Of a DNA stretch of 64,000 nucleotides, positions 16,434 through 25,064 are shown piece by piece; position 1 is the first letter of the stretch, and each line of letters starts with the position of its first letter. The stretch lies in contig DHHM01000013.1 of the NCBI GenBank assembly GCA_002403305.1, positions 101,963-165,962 on the forward strand, written 5' to 3'. The DNA is from Bacteroidales bacterium UBA4772 (GTDB lineage Bacteria > Bacteroidota > Bacteroidia > Bacteroidales > VadinHA17). A program made the position numbers and the translations under genes. Under the pieces are notes generated by a model that did no database searches, was not told the DNA's origin, and worked only from the letters and a program-made list of their open reading frames with translations.

Positions 16434-16958
16434 ATGGTCAGAGTAACAGGTATTAAGATCACAGACAGGATCAAGGAGGCAGGGCTGGTTCAAAAAGCCC
16501 TTTCGGATTATGGCAGGGTCATCAGCACACGGCTCGGCTTTCATGAGCTGAGTGAAGAGATGTGCAGCCGGGAAGGGTTCATGGTTATTCATCTGGCAGG
16601 AGTGCAGGACGACTGTGACGAGCTGTCAGCAAGGCTCAGGAAGATAGAGGGGATATTCGTGCAGGATATGGTATTTTCCCAGGGAGTGTCAGATGCACCT
16701 GGTGGCTGCGAAGGCATAACCTTGCTGGGAATATTGGTCCCTCGCCGTGATGAACTGGGCATACGGGTCCAGGAGATCCTGACCACCTACGGCTGTGTCA
16801 TCAGGACCAGGCTTGGCGTTAATGAGGTATATTTTGGCGAGCCCGCAGGTCTTATCCTCCTGGAACTGTCAGGTGATGCCGGTCAGTTCATCTCACTGGA
16901 GAAGGCTCTCAGGGAGATAGATGATATAGCTATCGGCCGTATCTGCTTTCCTGCCTGA
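16434..16958 (+). CDS. TM1266-type iron-only hydrogenase system regulator, tandem duplicate
   Basis: 174 residues made of two homologous ~80-residue ferredoxin-fold units. Unit 1 (~1-82) has YGRVISTRLGFHEL and ends FVQDMVF. Unit 2 (~93-172) has YGCVIRTRLGVNEV and ends AIGRICF. The single-unit family (TM1266, NikR/ACT-like fold) is found next to hydE, hydF and hydG and is called a putative hydrogenase-system regulator; no DNA-binding helix is present. The usual protein is about half this length, so this is an internal duplication that could form an intramolecular dimer. Its 3' end overlaps the convergent M14 gene by 29 bases. Confidence 0.8.
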   Translation: MVRVTGIKITDRIKEAGLVQKALSDYGRVISTRLGFHELSEEMCSREGFMVIHLAGVQDDCDELSARLRKIEGIFVQDMVFSQGVSDAPGGCEGITLLGILVPRRDELGIRVQEILTTYGCVIRTRLGVNEVYFGEPAGLILLELSGDAGQFISLEKALREIDDIAIGRICFPA

Positions 16959-19500
16959 GTGTCTGTCCGAAGAAAACAGCATTGGCAAAGATTTTTGCCG
17001 TACCGAACCATATAGCCCTGAAATTGGTCTCATCATAGATAGAGATCACCCTGCCGGGACCGGAATGGACGGCGGCAAACAGGGAGTTGCCTATTCTTTC
17101 ATTATTCTCTTTGGTGCAGTAACCGCTTAACAGCGGTGACTCAATGTATCTTACCGGGTTATTGGAAGCGTTACCTGTCTCTTTAACCGCTGTGGAGCTT
17201 CTCTTGAATACAGGCAGCAGCTCTTTCTGGTACCCGTAACAGAGGGGGTGTGTCAGGTCAAGCTTCGTCATGAATATTGATCCGGGTATCATATTCACCG
17301 CCCGTGATAGAGAGCGGTCGGCATATCTTGTCCCTGCCCCTTCGGGAATTTCGGCATTCTCAACGTAACTGATCTCTGCAAAACCGTTGGCTGCTATCCA
17401 CCTGTTTCCGTTCTTGTAGGCTATCAGGGTCCCTCCGGCACGGCTCCACTCCTTTAACCTGTCAACGGCTGCCTGGGATACCGGAGGGTTGCCGGCAACG
17501 ATGATCACGTTATACCTTGAGAGTGAGGCGGAGGCCAGTCTGGAGGCAGGCATCAGGGTGACCTGCATTCCGTAACGGACATCAAGCAGGTGCCATATCT
17601 CGCCGGCATCGCCTGACGATATTCCCTCATCGGTGAGCAGCAGTACGGAAGGCATCTCCAGGGCGATGAACTCATTGCTTCCCAGGTCGATGCCCGATGA
17701 TGTCAGTCCTGTTGCTGCGCCATGAACGGTCAGGCCACACTCACGGGCAACCTTGCGCATGATCTCTCCCGTCTCTTCGGCAGTGGCACTCTTCTGCACC
17801 GAGTGTATCATTATGGTTCCATATCCGAACCTCAGGCTGCGGCCCTCTTCCGTCAGGGTGAAGGGTGTGGCGGAGACCCGTGCCGTGAGTCCTGCTTTCT
17901 GGATCATGTAGAGAGCCCTGGGGGCAAAAAAGTCATTCCATTCAAAGAGCCATGCGTAGGGTTTATCAGACCCGGTGAGCTTTCCCTCAGATGCAGGAGT
18001 TGTTGTCACCTTCTCTCCGGCCATGCCGGAGGCCTCGTTGCCGGTCAGGGTGCTGTAACTGATATTGAAGGCCATCGGCATCACCCACGTGGATATATCA
18101 TAAAAAACCGTATCGGTGAACTTCATGACAGGCTCAAAGAGACTCCTGACAAAACGGTAATCCTTCTGCTTCAGGGGTACATAATAACTGTCGTTGCCGT
18201 TGTAGGTCACGCCGTTCTTCGTCAGGGTGCGTCCGCAACTGTACACCTCGATATGATGTTTCAGCAGGTTCTCGATGAACTTACTGCCTGCCCCCCTGTC
18301 GCCGGCAATGCTGAATAGATATCCCTTCACCGGTGAGGCCTCAGCCTCACGCAAGGCTGAAAGATAGAAGTCGCGCTGCATGTTGAGCAGCTTCTCCCTC
18401 ATCTCAATACCCGCCTCGATGGTTGAAAGCGTGACGGTGAACTGGTTTCTTATGGCAAAGGGAAATGAGAGCAGGCCGCCCGGAACCTCGCGCAGATGGC
18501 CTTTTGCTCCTGCCTGCTCAAAGAGGATGCCTATTGACCCGTGAATATCGGGATAGGATGATCCCTTACCGAGATAGAAGTCGTCAAAGCTCTCCTCCGT
18601 ATAATAGAGACTTCCGATTTCATCCAGGAACCTCGAGTGATATTTCCCTATCTCAGCCGTGAGCTGCTGGTTGCCAGCAGGCACCAGGGGGTTGTTCCTC
18701 GATTGGATCCCGGGTTGAAAGAAGAAGGTGGAGTTGGCTCCCATCTCGTGATGGTCGGTATTGATATTTGGCATCCAGCGGAAGAAGGCTGCCACACGGC
18801 CTACAGTCTCAGGATGCTGAAGCATGATGTAATCGCGGTTGAGGTCAAACCAGTAATGGTTGGTCCTTCCGCCCGGCCAGGCTTCGCTGAATTCACGGCT
18901 GGCAGGATCGGTGGTCAGTGTCATCCCCCGGTTCATATTGACCCAGGTGGAGTGGCGCTGCAGTCCGTCAGGATTGAGGCAGGGGTCAATGAGAATGACT
19001 GCGTTGCTGAGTATCTTTTCTATCTCCGGGCCCTCTCCGGCAACCAGGTAATAGGCTGTCAACAGCGAGGCATTCTGGGCACTCGACTCATTGCCGTGGA
19101 CACCGTAACCCAACTTGATGATAACGGGCATGTTGCTCACATCAACAGATTTTGCAACTGACGGGTCGGAGAGCCTTAGATGCTCTGACCTGATCTGCTC
19201 AAGCCGGCTCATATTCTCCTCAGAGGAGACGATCAGCTGTCCGAGCTCCCTTCCTTCCCAGCTGTTGCCGTACTTCTCCCACACTGCTTTTTCAGAGAGG
19301 CCGTCGAGGAGCTTCATGTAACCCAGCAGCCTGTCGTGAGTGACATGCCACTCACCCGGCTGATGACCGATTATTGTTGCAGGTTCCGGTATTGATGCAC
19401 TGTAGCTTACGGCTGAGGGAAGAAAGTAGGAGAGGTCCGCCTGGCCGCTTACCGTCAATGATGCCAGAAGGATCAGGAATGAAAGCAGGTTTCTTTTCAT
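16930..19500 (-). CDS. M14-family zinc carboxypeptidase, secreted
   Basis: About 856 residues from the ATG at 19500, which gives a clean signal peptide (MKRNLLSFLILLASLTVSGQA). The M14 domain shows the zinc motif H-x2-E in GYGVHGNESS, FDLNRDY, and NTDHHEMG with a further His; a long C-terminal part (~380-856) has ThuA/glutamine amidotransferase-like features (VIIVAGNPPVSQAAVDRLKEW). It removes residues from peptides in the periplasm or outside the cell. A longer frame to 19527 adds nine residues before the signal peptide and is less likely. It sits inside the hydrogenase accessory region but has no obvious link to it. Confidence 0.82.
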   Translation of the reverse strand: MKRNLLSFLILLASLTVSGQADLSYFLPSAVSYSASIPEPATIIGHQPGEWHVTHDRLLGYMKLLDGLSEKAVWEKYGNSWEGRELGQLIVSSEENMSRLEQIRSEHLRLSDPSVAKSVDVSNMPVIIKLGYGVHGNESSAQNASLLTAYYLVAGEGPEIEKILSNAVILIDPCLNPDGLQRHSTWVNMNRGMTLTTDPASREFSEAWPGGRTNHYWFDLNRDYIMLQHPETVGRVAAFFRWMPNINTDHHEMGANSTFFFQPGIQSRNNPLVPAGNQQLTAEIGKYHSRFLDEIGSLYYTEESFDDFYLGKGSSYPDIHGSIGILFEQAGAKGHLREVPGGLLSFPFAIRNQFTVTLSTIEAGIEMREKLLNMQRDFYLSALREAEASPVKGYLFSIAGDRGAGSKFIENLLKHHIEVYSCGRTLTKNGVTYNGNDSYYVPLKQKDYRFVRSLFEPVMKFTDTVFYDISTWVMPMAFNISYSTLTGNEASGMAGEKVTTTPASEGKLTGSDKPYAWLFEWNDFFAPRALYMIQKAGLTARVSATPFTLTEEGRSLRFGYGTIMIHSVQKSATAEETGEIMRKVARECGLTVHGAATGLTSSGIDLGSNEFIALEMPSVLLLTDEGISSGDAGEIWHLLDVRYGMQVTLMPASRLASASLSRYNVIIVAGNPPVSQAAVDRLKEWSRAGGTLIAYKNGNRWIAANGFAEISYVENAEIPEGAGTRYADRSLSRAVNMIPGSIFMTKLDLTHPLCYGYQKELLPVFKRSSTAVKETGNASNNPVRYIESPLLSGYCTKENNERIGNSLFAAVHSGPGRVISIYDETNFRAIWFGTAKIFANAVFFGQTLRQESRYGR

Positions 19501-19532
19501 CTGATCAGTTTTAGATAGAGTGAGCAATTTCG

Positions 19533-19540
19533 CAAAAATA
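19533..19540 (-). promoter_or_regulatory. -7 promoter element for the M14 peptidase gene
   Basis: On the minus strand this reads TATTTTTG (TAnnTTTG), about 32 bases ahead of the ATG at 19500. No clear -33 box. Confidence 0.4.
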
Positions 19541-19579
19541 GGGTTCCGTTACTACATCCGGAATTTGTTGTGCAGCATA

Positions 19580-20667
19580 TTACACTTTGGCTACCCTCTT
19601 GCTGTAATGGGGAGTGTCTCCCCATACGCCGAGGCATACGGTTGTGCCGGGTATCTTCTCCAGGTCAAGGCCGCTGATGTTTTCACCGTTTATTTCACGA
19701 TATCCCGGTTTGCCCTCATAGATGAGGTATCCCTCCCTGTACCTGGCAGGTGACAGATTGGGCATCACTATGTTTGCGCCGCAGGCTATCGCCTTCTCGC
19801 GTCCAGCCTTGTCGACGGTCTGCATGGCCGTGGAAGCAACGATATTGATATCCTTCATGATGATGCGCACTACCGCTATCATCCTGAGGGTCATGTTGAA
19901 ACGCTCCCTGAGGAACAGGTTGTCAGTGCCCCTGCTGCCCAGCGGAGTGGCAGAGTGCTCGATGAACGGTCCCATGCCGCACATGTCTATATCAAAATCG
20001 CGCATGAAGATGACATCATCAGCCAGATGGCTCATAGTCTGATAGGGCAGGCCCACCATCACCCCCGTGCCTGTCTGGTAACCCTCTTCCTGTATGATCT
20101 TAAGACATTCGAGTCTCCGATGATACCTGTGCATCTGATCGTCAGGATGAATTTTTCTGTAGAGCGCCTCGCTGGAGGCTTCGATACGGAGCAGGTAGCG
20201 GTGGGCTCCTGCTTCAAACCAGCGACGGTATGTCTCCCTGCTCTGCTCACCCAGGGAGAGGGTGATACCCAGTCTTCCTCCGGTGAGACTGACGATCTCT
20301 CTGACCAGCTCTTCTACGTTATCAATGAATGCCTTTGACGTGTTCTCCCCCGACTGGATGGCTATCGATCCCAGGTTGTGATGGTAGGCGGTCATCGCCG
20401 CCTCCAGCACTTCGTCTCTGGTCAGGGTATACCTCGCAATAGAATGGTTGTCACGTCTGAGGCCGCAGTAAAGACAGTTTTTACCACACACGTTGGAATA
20501 CTCAATAAGACCTCTCAGATAGACGTTGTTGCCGAGATACTTGTCTCTCACCGTGGCAGCCTTGCGGAAGAGCAGCGGAGCCTCTTCCTCACTGCATTGC
20601 AACATGGCGAGAATGTCAGACCGGTCATGGTCTCTCTTTTCGAGTATGTTTGATATTCCGGAGGTCA
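19580..20667 (-). CDS. hydE: [FeFe]-hydrogenase maturase HydE (radical SAM)
   Basis: The radical-SAM motif is CGKNCLYCGLRRDN, and the following YLRGLIEYSNVCGKN, SIAIQSGE and MVGLPYQT segments are HydE-like. HydE processes the Fe(CO)2(CN)-cysteine product of HydG on the way to the diiron site. I place the start at GTG 20667 (V-T-S-G-I-S-N-I-L-E-K), which gives 362 residues and matches the N-terminus of known HydE proteins. The open frame reaches 20809, but the extra 47 residues are not HydE-like, and their far end carries motifs resembling the tandem repeat next door. Confidence 0.92.
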
Positions 20668-20813
20668 CGGGTAGAGTTTGCCTTGCATCATTAACAATAC
20701 TATGCAGGCAAGGTTCATCATCCTGCCTGAATTTTATCAATAAGTTCCTTCCGCCATAATCCTCAGAATCCTTTTGTGCAATGACCCTCAGGATCCGCTG
20801 ATTCATCAACCTG

Positions 20814-20912
20814 CAAAATCCCTGCCGCTGTTATTGTCAGAGTCCTCTGCCGGAATTATTGGCAGAACCTTCTGCTGCAACTCTGATCAGAATCCTCTGC
20901 CGAACATCTGCC
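20814..20912. repeat. 25-bp tandem repeat between hydE and the C69 gene
   Basis: About four imperfect units beginning near 20814, 20838, 20863 and 20888. The last three are spaced exactly 25 bases and share CAGA(A/G)(T/C)C(C/T)TCTGC(C/T)G. The last unit contains the stop codon and final residues (G-R-G-F) of the C69 gene. Related CTCAG(A/G)ATCC motifs recur near 20763 and 20788, inside the doubtful hydE extension. Confidence 0.65.
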
Positions 20913-22509
20913 AGAGTTCCCTTTTCAGTTCCTGCCATCTGCTCATGGCGCCGTGAGCAAATGCATTGGTGTACTCTGTGACGGCCTTCCTTGCTTCTTC
21001 ATTCTTGCCTTCAGATACGAGCGTTTTTACTCGCTCCTCCAGGGCCGGCAGCTCGGCGAGAGCCTTATGCTCCATATCGGCAACGGCCGGCTCTATTAGT
21101 TTGCGTCCTCTCTCCCAGTTCACCGTGGAGAGTCTGTTGGCTTCGCGGAAAGCCCATATGGCGGCATCCTCGCGGTAGCGGTGCTGACCGCAGATGCGGA
21201 AGCTCTCAGGGAGCGCCATGGTACCTGAAAAAACAGGTATGCGCGGGCTCTGTCCCGGGTTGTCAAACGAAAACCATGCCACGGCACCTACCTCGTCCGG
21301 CAGCCAGTCGCGGCACTGTATCACGTGTGAGTACGAACAGCCTGCTATTGCAATGGTACGCTGCCTCTCAATGGTACCGGGCCTGAGCTCATTGACCAGA
21401 TTACGCATATCAGTGCTCATCCAGTTGGAGACGATGGGCGACTTGACCGTGTCGGTAATCTGGTTGCCCGATTCGTCCCTGCGGGTTACACTGACCATGA
21501 GGTTTTTTGTCATGTCATAGGGTGTTCCCTCGTATGTCTCGCGGAAGAGAGCCATTACATCACTCGCCGAGAGCTTTTTCTCCGGCTTCACCGAGAAGGG
21601 TAGCTCTTCCATCTCCATCGTCAGGTTCAGGTCAGGGGCGAGGGTGTTCAGTACAAAGAACTCGCGTATTGCGTAGGGCTTGCCTGTGCCTATCACCTTA
21701 TAGAACTTGAAAGCTTCCTTCCCGTCCCAGTAGCCCAGTTCCTTTGCTTTCTTCCGGAGGTCCGTTGAGGTCATGAAGTGATCGGGGTCCCTGAAATTAA
21801 CATCAGAGATCCTCGGAATGTTGGCGGCAATGCCCACATGGTCATCGGGGATCCTCTGTGCTACCCACAGCGAGGATGGCTTGCCCGGTCCCGAACCGGC
21901 TATCTCGAGCTGCCACACTTCCCGCGGGTCGGCAATGGTGATGCATTCTGCCATATCACCGTAACCGTACTGCTCGGCCAGCGATCCTATCAGGGCTATG
22001 GCCTGGCGTGCCGTTGTGCAGCGCTGAAGGGCTATCTTCTCAAGCTCCTCGATGAGAAACAGACCCTCCGTATTGATGAGTTCCCTGCGTCCGTAGATTG
22101 TGGTCTCGCCAATGGCCAGCTGCTTCTCGTTGAGGCAGGGATAGGCGGTACTGAGGAAGGCATAGGTGGATTTCACCTCCGGGATTTCGCCCTTGCGGGT
22201 CACGTTGGTCATATCCCATGCCTCCTCGGTGAAGAGGGTGCCCCAGTAGACAGGGTGGACAGTATCCCTCTCGAAAGTCATTGCCGGTACCACCTCGAGC
22301 CAGGTACGGTACCTGCCGTCGCAGGTGTGCGATGTCATCACCGAGCCGTCGGTGGAGGCCAGCCTGCCTACCATGATGCTGGTGCAGTTCTCTGCGAAGC
22401 CGGGTCCGTCAGGGTCTATATCCTTCTCAGGTTGAGAATAGACAATAAGAGATAGATTTAGCAATACAACCGTCAGAACGGCGGAGAAGAATCGGGAGGT
22501 TGGTTTCAT
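20887..22509 (-). CDS. C69-family dipeptidase (PepD-like), secreted
   Basis: 540 residues with a signal peptide (VLTVVLLNLSLIVYSQ) followed at about residue 42 by CTSIMVGRLASTDGSV. This is the N-terminal nucleophile Cys block of C69/U34 dipeptidases, which mature by cleavage before the Cys. Other conserved segments are SHTCDGRYRTW and GGM-type loops replaced here by EYGYGDMAECITI. It would hydrolyse dipeptides in the periplasm. The final codons lie in a 25-bp tandem repeat. Two copies of a -7 promoter element precede it. Confidence 0.85.
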   Translation of the reverse strand: MKPTSRFFSAVLTVVLLNLSLIVYSQPEKDIDPDGPGFAENCTSIMVGRLASTDGSVMTSHTCDGRYRTWLEVVPAMTFERDTVHPVYWGTLFTEEAWDMTNVTRKGEIPEVKSTYAFLSTAYPCLNEKQLAIGETTIYGRRELINTEGLFLIEELEKIALQRCTTARQAIALIGSLAEQYGYGDMAECITIADPREVWQLEIAGSGPGKPSSLWVAQRIPDDHVGIAANIPRISDVNFRDPDHFMTSTDLRKKAKELGYWDGKEAFKFYKVIGTGKPYAIREFFVLNTLAPDLNLTMEMEELPFSVKPEKKLSASDVMALFRETYEGTPYDMTKNLMVSVTRRDESGNQITDTVKSPIVSNWMSTDMRNLVNELRPGTIERQRTIAIAGCSYSHVIQCRDWLPDEVGAVAWFSFDNPGQSPRIPVFSGTMALPESFRICGQHRYREDAAIWAFREANRLSTVNWERGRKLIEPAVADMEHKALAELPALEERVKTLVSEGKNEEARKAVTEYTNAFAHGAMSRWQELKRELWQMFGRGF

Positions 22510-22532
22510 AAAAATTTTGTTTCAGTTAAACA

Positions 22533-22588
22533 ACAAAAATAGTCGGACCTGGCGGGCAGTCCAGACATGACACAAAAATAGTCGGACC
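22533..22588 (-). promoter_or_regulatory. duplicated -7 promoter element upstream of the C69 gene
   Basis: A 17-base direct repeat, ACAAAAATAGTCGGACC, occurs at 22533-22549 and 22572-22588, 39 bases apart. Each copy reads TATTTTTG on the minus strand (TAnnTTTG). The nearer copy would start transcription about 17 bases before the ATG at 22509. Either or both may be used. Confidence 0.5.
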
Positions 22589-22670
22589 GGCGAATCAAAC
22601 CGGCATAAAGATAATATTCTGCAACATATCCGGAGCGGGGGATGATTTTCACAACATCTTTAACTTATCA

Positions 22671-22701
22671 TTTGGTAAATATGAAAATGTTTCTACCTTT
22701 C
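22671..22701 (+). promoter_or_regulatory. promoter of the ADP-forming acyl-CoA synthetase gene
   Basis: TTTG at 22671-22674, a 19-base spacer, then TACCTTTC at 22694-22701. Only the last base departs from TAnnTTTG. The ATG is 22 bases further on. Confidence 0.6.
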
Positions 22702-22723
22702 GAAAAGAACTCAAGCCCTGATT

Positions 22724-24871
22724 ATGATCAATGCTAAACTATTGAATCCTAAAAATATAGTCGTTGTTGGAGGATCAGACGACGTTACAAAGGCCGGAGG
22801 CAAGGTGCTAAAGAATCTGCTCGGTGGCGGATTCGCCGGAGATATTTACGTCGTTAATCCTAAAGCGCCTGTTGTTCAAGGCCTGACGGCCTTTGCCGAT
22901 GTGTCGCTGCTTCCCCGCACCGACCTGGCCGTGATTGCCGTCGCTGCCCGGTACTGCCCGGGAATAGTCAGGACACTGGCAACAGAGAAAGGCACGGGAG
23001 GATTCATTATTCTCTCTGCCGGATTCGGTGAGGAAAATGGAGAGGGTGCTGCCCTCGAGAAAGAGATAGTCGAAATAATAAACAGCACCGGAGGTACGCT
23101 CATTGGCCCCAATTGCATTGGCTTCCTCAACAATAACTATCACGGCGTATTCACCGAGCCCATCCCCCGGCTGTCACCTAAAGGTATCGACTTTATCTCA
23201 GGTTCCGGTGCCACGGCGGTCTTCATCCTTGAGACGGCCATCACCGGGGGACTGCCTTTCTCCACCGTATGGTCGGTGGGTAACAGTGCCCAGACCGGCG
23301 TGGAGGATGTTCTGGAACACCTTGATCTTACATTTGATCCGCTGACCAGCTCGCGGATCATACTTCTTTATATTGAGAACATTGCCGACCCGCAGCGGTT
23401 CCTGAGTCATTCCTCTTCCCTTATCAGAAAGGGATGCAGGATTGCTGCCATCAAGGCCGGCTCGTCAGAGGCGGGTTCGCGGGCCGCATCTTCGCACACC
23501 GGTGCTATGGCCTCGCCCGATACGGCAGTCGATGCCCTGCTGCGCAAAGCGGGGATCGTAAGGTGCTACAGCCGCACCGACCTGGCCACAGTGGCTGCAC
23601 TGTTTACCTATAAACCGCTTAAAGGCAAAAGAATAGCCGTTGTCACCCATGCCGGAGGACCGGCAGTGATGCTGACCGATGCTCTCAGCGAGGGCTGTAT
23701 GGAGATACCGCCCCTGTCGGGACCGGCAGCAGAGTGCCTGCTGGAAAAACTCTTCCCGGGATCATCGGTGGCAAATCCTATCGATTTCCTGGCAACCGGC
23801 ACCGCCGAACAGCTCGGAAATATTCTTGATGCGTGCGAGAACGACTTTGATGAGGTTGACGCTATTGCGGTTATCTTCGGCAGCCCGGGACTCTTCCCTG
23901 TGGATGATGTTTATGAGCTTCTGCATGAAAAGATTCGCGGCTGTAAAAAGCCAATATATCCCATTCTGCCCTCGGTCATAAACGTGAAGAGGGAGATAGC
24001 CGACTTCATCGCAAAGGGTAATGCTATTTTTACTGACGAGGTGCTCTTCGGGAGGGCTCTCTGCAGGGTCAATGCCACCCCTGCGCCTGCATTGCCTGAG
24101 AAAAGGGAGGATGTCACCGCCGGATTGTCTGATTTGAATGGCCGATCATCGCAAACAGACATCAGGGTGATCAGGGAGGTCATCGATGAAGCCCAAGAGG
24201 GATACCTGCCACCCGAAAAGGTCAGCATCCTTCTGAGGGCAACTGGCATTGAAACAGTGCCCGAGAGTGTTGTCACCTCTGCCGAAGCGGCTGTCCGGAC
24301 TGCTGCGTCAATGGGTTACCCGGTGGTGATGAAGGTGGTTGGTCCGGTTCATAAGTCGGACATTGGCGGTGTTGCACTGAATATTGGTGCCGAGGTTAGG
24401 GTCAGGGAGGAGTATGCCCGTATGATGGCCCTGCCCGAGGTGACAGCTATACTGATACAAAAAATGATAACAGGGAGTGAGCTCTTCTGCGGTGCCACCC
24501 GGGAGGACCGCTTCAGCCACCTGGTGATGGCAGGCATGGGAGGTATCTTCATTGAGGTATTCAAAGATGTGGCCACAGCACTGGTGCCTGTCTCTGACCA
24601 GGAGGCCAGGTCAATGATCAGGTCACTGAAATCATATAAGATTATTAAGGGTGTCCGCGGCGCCCCCGGCGTCAGCGAGGAGGCATTTGCCAGGGTGATC
24701 ACCGCTATCTCCGATCTCCTTACCGCCGCACCGGAGATCGCCGAGATGGATATCAATCCCTTACTGGGGACGCCTGATAAGATTGTAGCGGTGGATGCCA
24801 GGATAAGGATTCAGACAGTAGGCAATGAAGTCGGCAGTCCTCAGTCTTCAGTCGGCAGTAAAATCAGGTAA
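22724..24871 (+). CDS. ADP-forming acetyl/acyl-CoA synthetase, fused alpha-beta
   Basis: 715 residues. Residues ~1-460 are the alpha part: CoA-binding Rossmann domain (VVVGGSDDVTKAGGKVL, GPNCIGFLNN) and succinyl-CoA-synthetase-like domains with the phospho-histidine segment ASSHTGAMASPD. Residues ~490-700 are the beta ATP-grasp domain (GYPVVMKVVGPVHKSDIGGV...). The enzyme converts acyl-CoA, ADP and phosphate to acid, CoA and ATP, the usual energy-yielding end step in peptide fermenters. An aminotransferase and a 2-oxoacid:ferredoxin oxidoreductase follow, so branched or aromatic acyl-CoAs are likely substrates besides acetyl-CoA. The last ~15 residues (from VGNEVGSPQSS on) are encoded by an intergenic-type repeat that has run into the gene. 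Confidence 0.9.
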   Translation: MINAKLLNPKNIVVVGGSDDVTKAGGKVLKNLLGGGFAGDIYVVNPKAPVVQGLTAFADVSLLPRTDLAVIAVAARYCPGIVRTLATEKGTGGFIILSAGFGEENGEGAALEKEIVEIINSTGGTLIGPNCIGFLNNNYHGVFTEPIPRLSPKGIDFISGSGATAVFILETAITGGLPFSTVWSVGNSAQTGVEDVLEHLDLTFDPLTSSRIILLYIENIADPQRFLSHSSSLIRKGCRIAAIKAGSSEAGSRAASSHTGAMASPDTAVDALLRKAGIVRCYSRTDLATVAALFTYKPLKGKRIAVVTHAGGPAVMLTDALSEGCMEIPPLSGPAAECLLEKLFPGSSVANPIDFLATGTAEQLGNILDACENDFDEVDAIAVIFGSPGLFPVDDVYELLHEKIRGCKKPIYPILPSVINVKREIADFIAKGNAIFTDEVLFGRALCRVNATPAPALPEKREDVTAGLSDLNGRSSQTDIRVIREVIDEAQEGYLPPEKVSILLRATGIETVPESVVTSAEAAVRTAASMGYPVVMKVVGPVHKSDIGGVALNIGAEVRVREEYARMMALPEVTAILIQKMITGSELFCGATREDRFSHLVMAGMGGIFIEVFKDVATALVPVSDQEARSMIRSLKSYKIIKGVRGAPGVSEEAFARVITAISDLLTAAPEIAEMDINPLLGTPDKIVAVDARIRIQTVGNEVGSPQSSVGSKIR

Positions 24872-24985
24872 TAGGCAGTAGGCAGTCTTCTCAGGCAATA
24901 GGTAGTAGGCAGTAGTCTCAGTCGGCAACCGGCAGTCCGTAAATTACTGAAGACCGACCTTCAGACTTTCGACTTTCGACTATTT
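24828..24985. repeat. degenerate AGTCGGCAGT/AGGCAGTAGGCAGT repeat tract
   Basis: Short irregular repeats of GTCGGCAGTC, CAGTCTTC, AATAGGCAGTAGGCAG and, towards the end, GACTTTCGACTTTCGACT. The tract covers most of the gap between the synthetase and aminotransferase genes and supplies the last codons and stop of the synthetase gene. No spacers or conserved ends as in CRISPR or insertion sequences. Confidence 0.65.
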
Positions 24986-25064
24986 AATATGACAAAAAAC
25001 AGCCATCGTTAACTTATAAATTTTTATCTTAGGACCACAAATGAGGGACTTAAATGGAAAATTT

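Noticed and set aside
16930..16958. 29-base convergent overlap as a sign of a wrong stop or frameshift
   Set aside because: Both proteins end naturally for their families as far as I can tell; short convergent overlaps are common.
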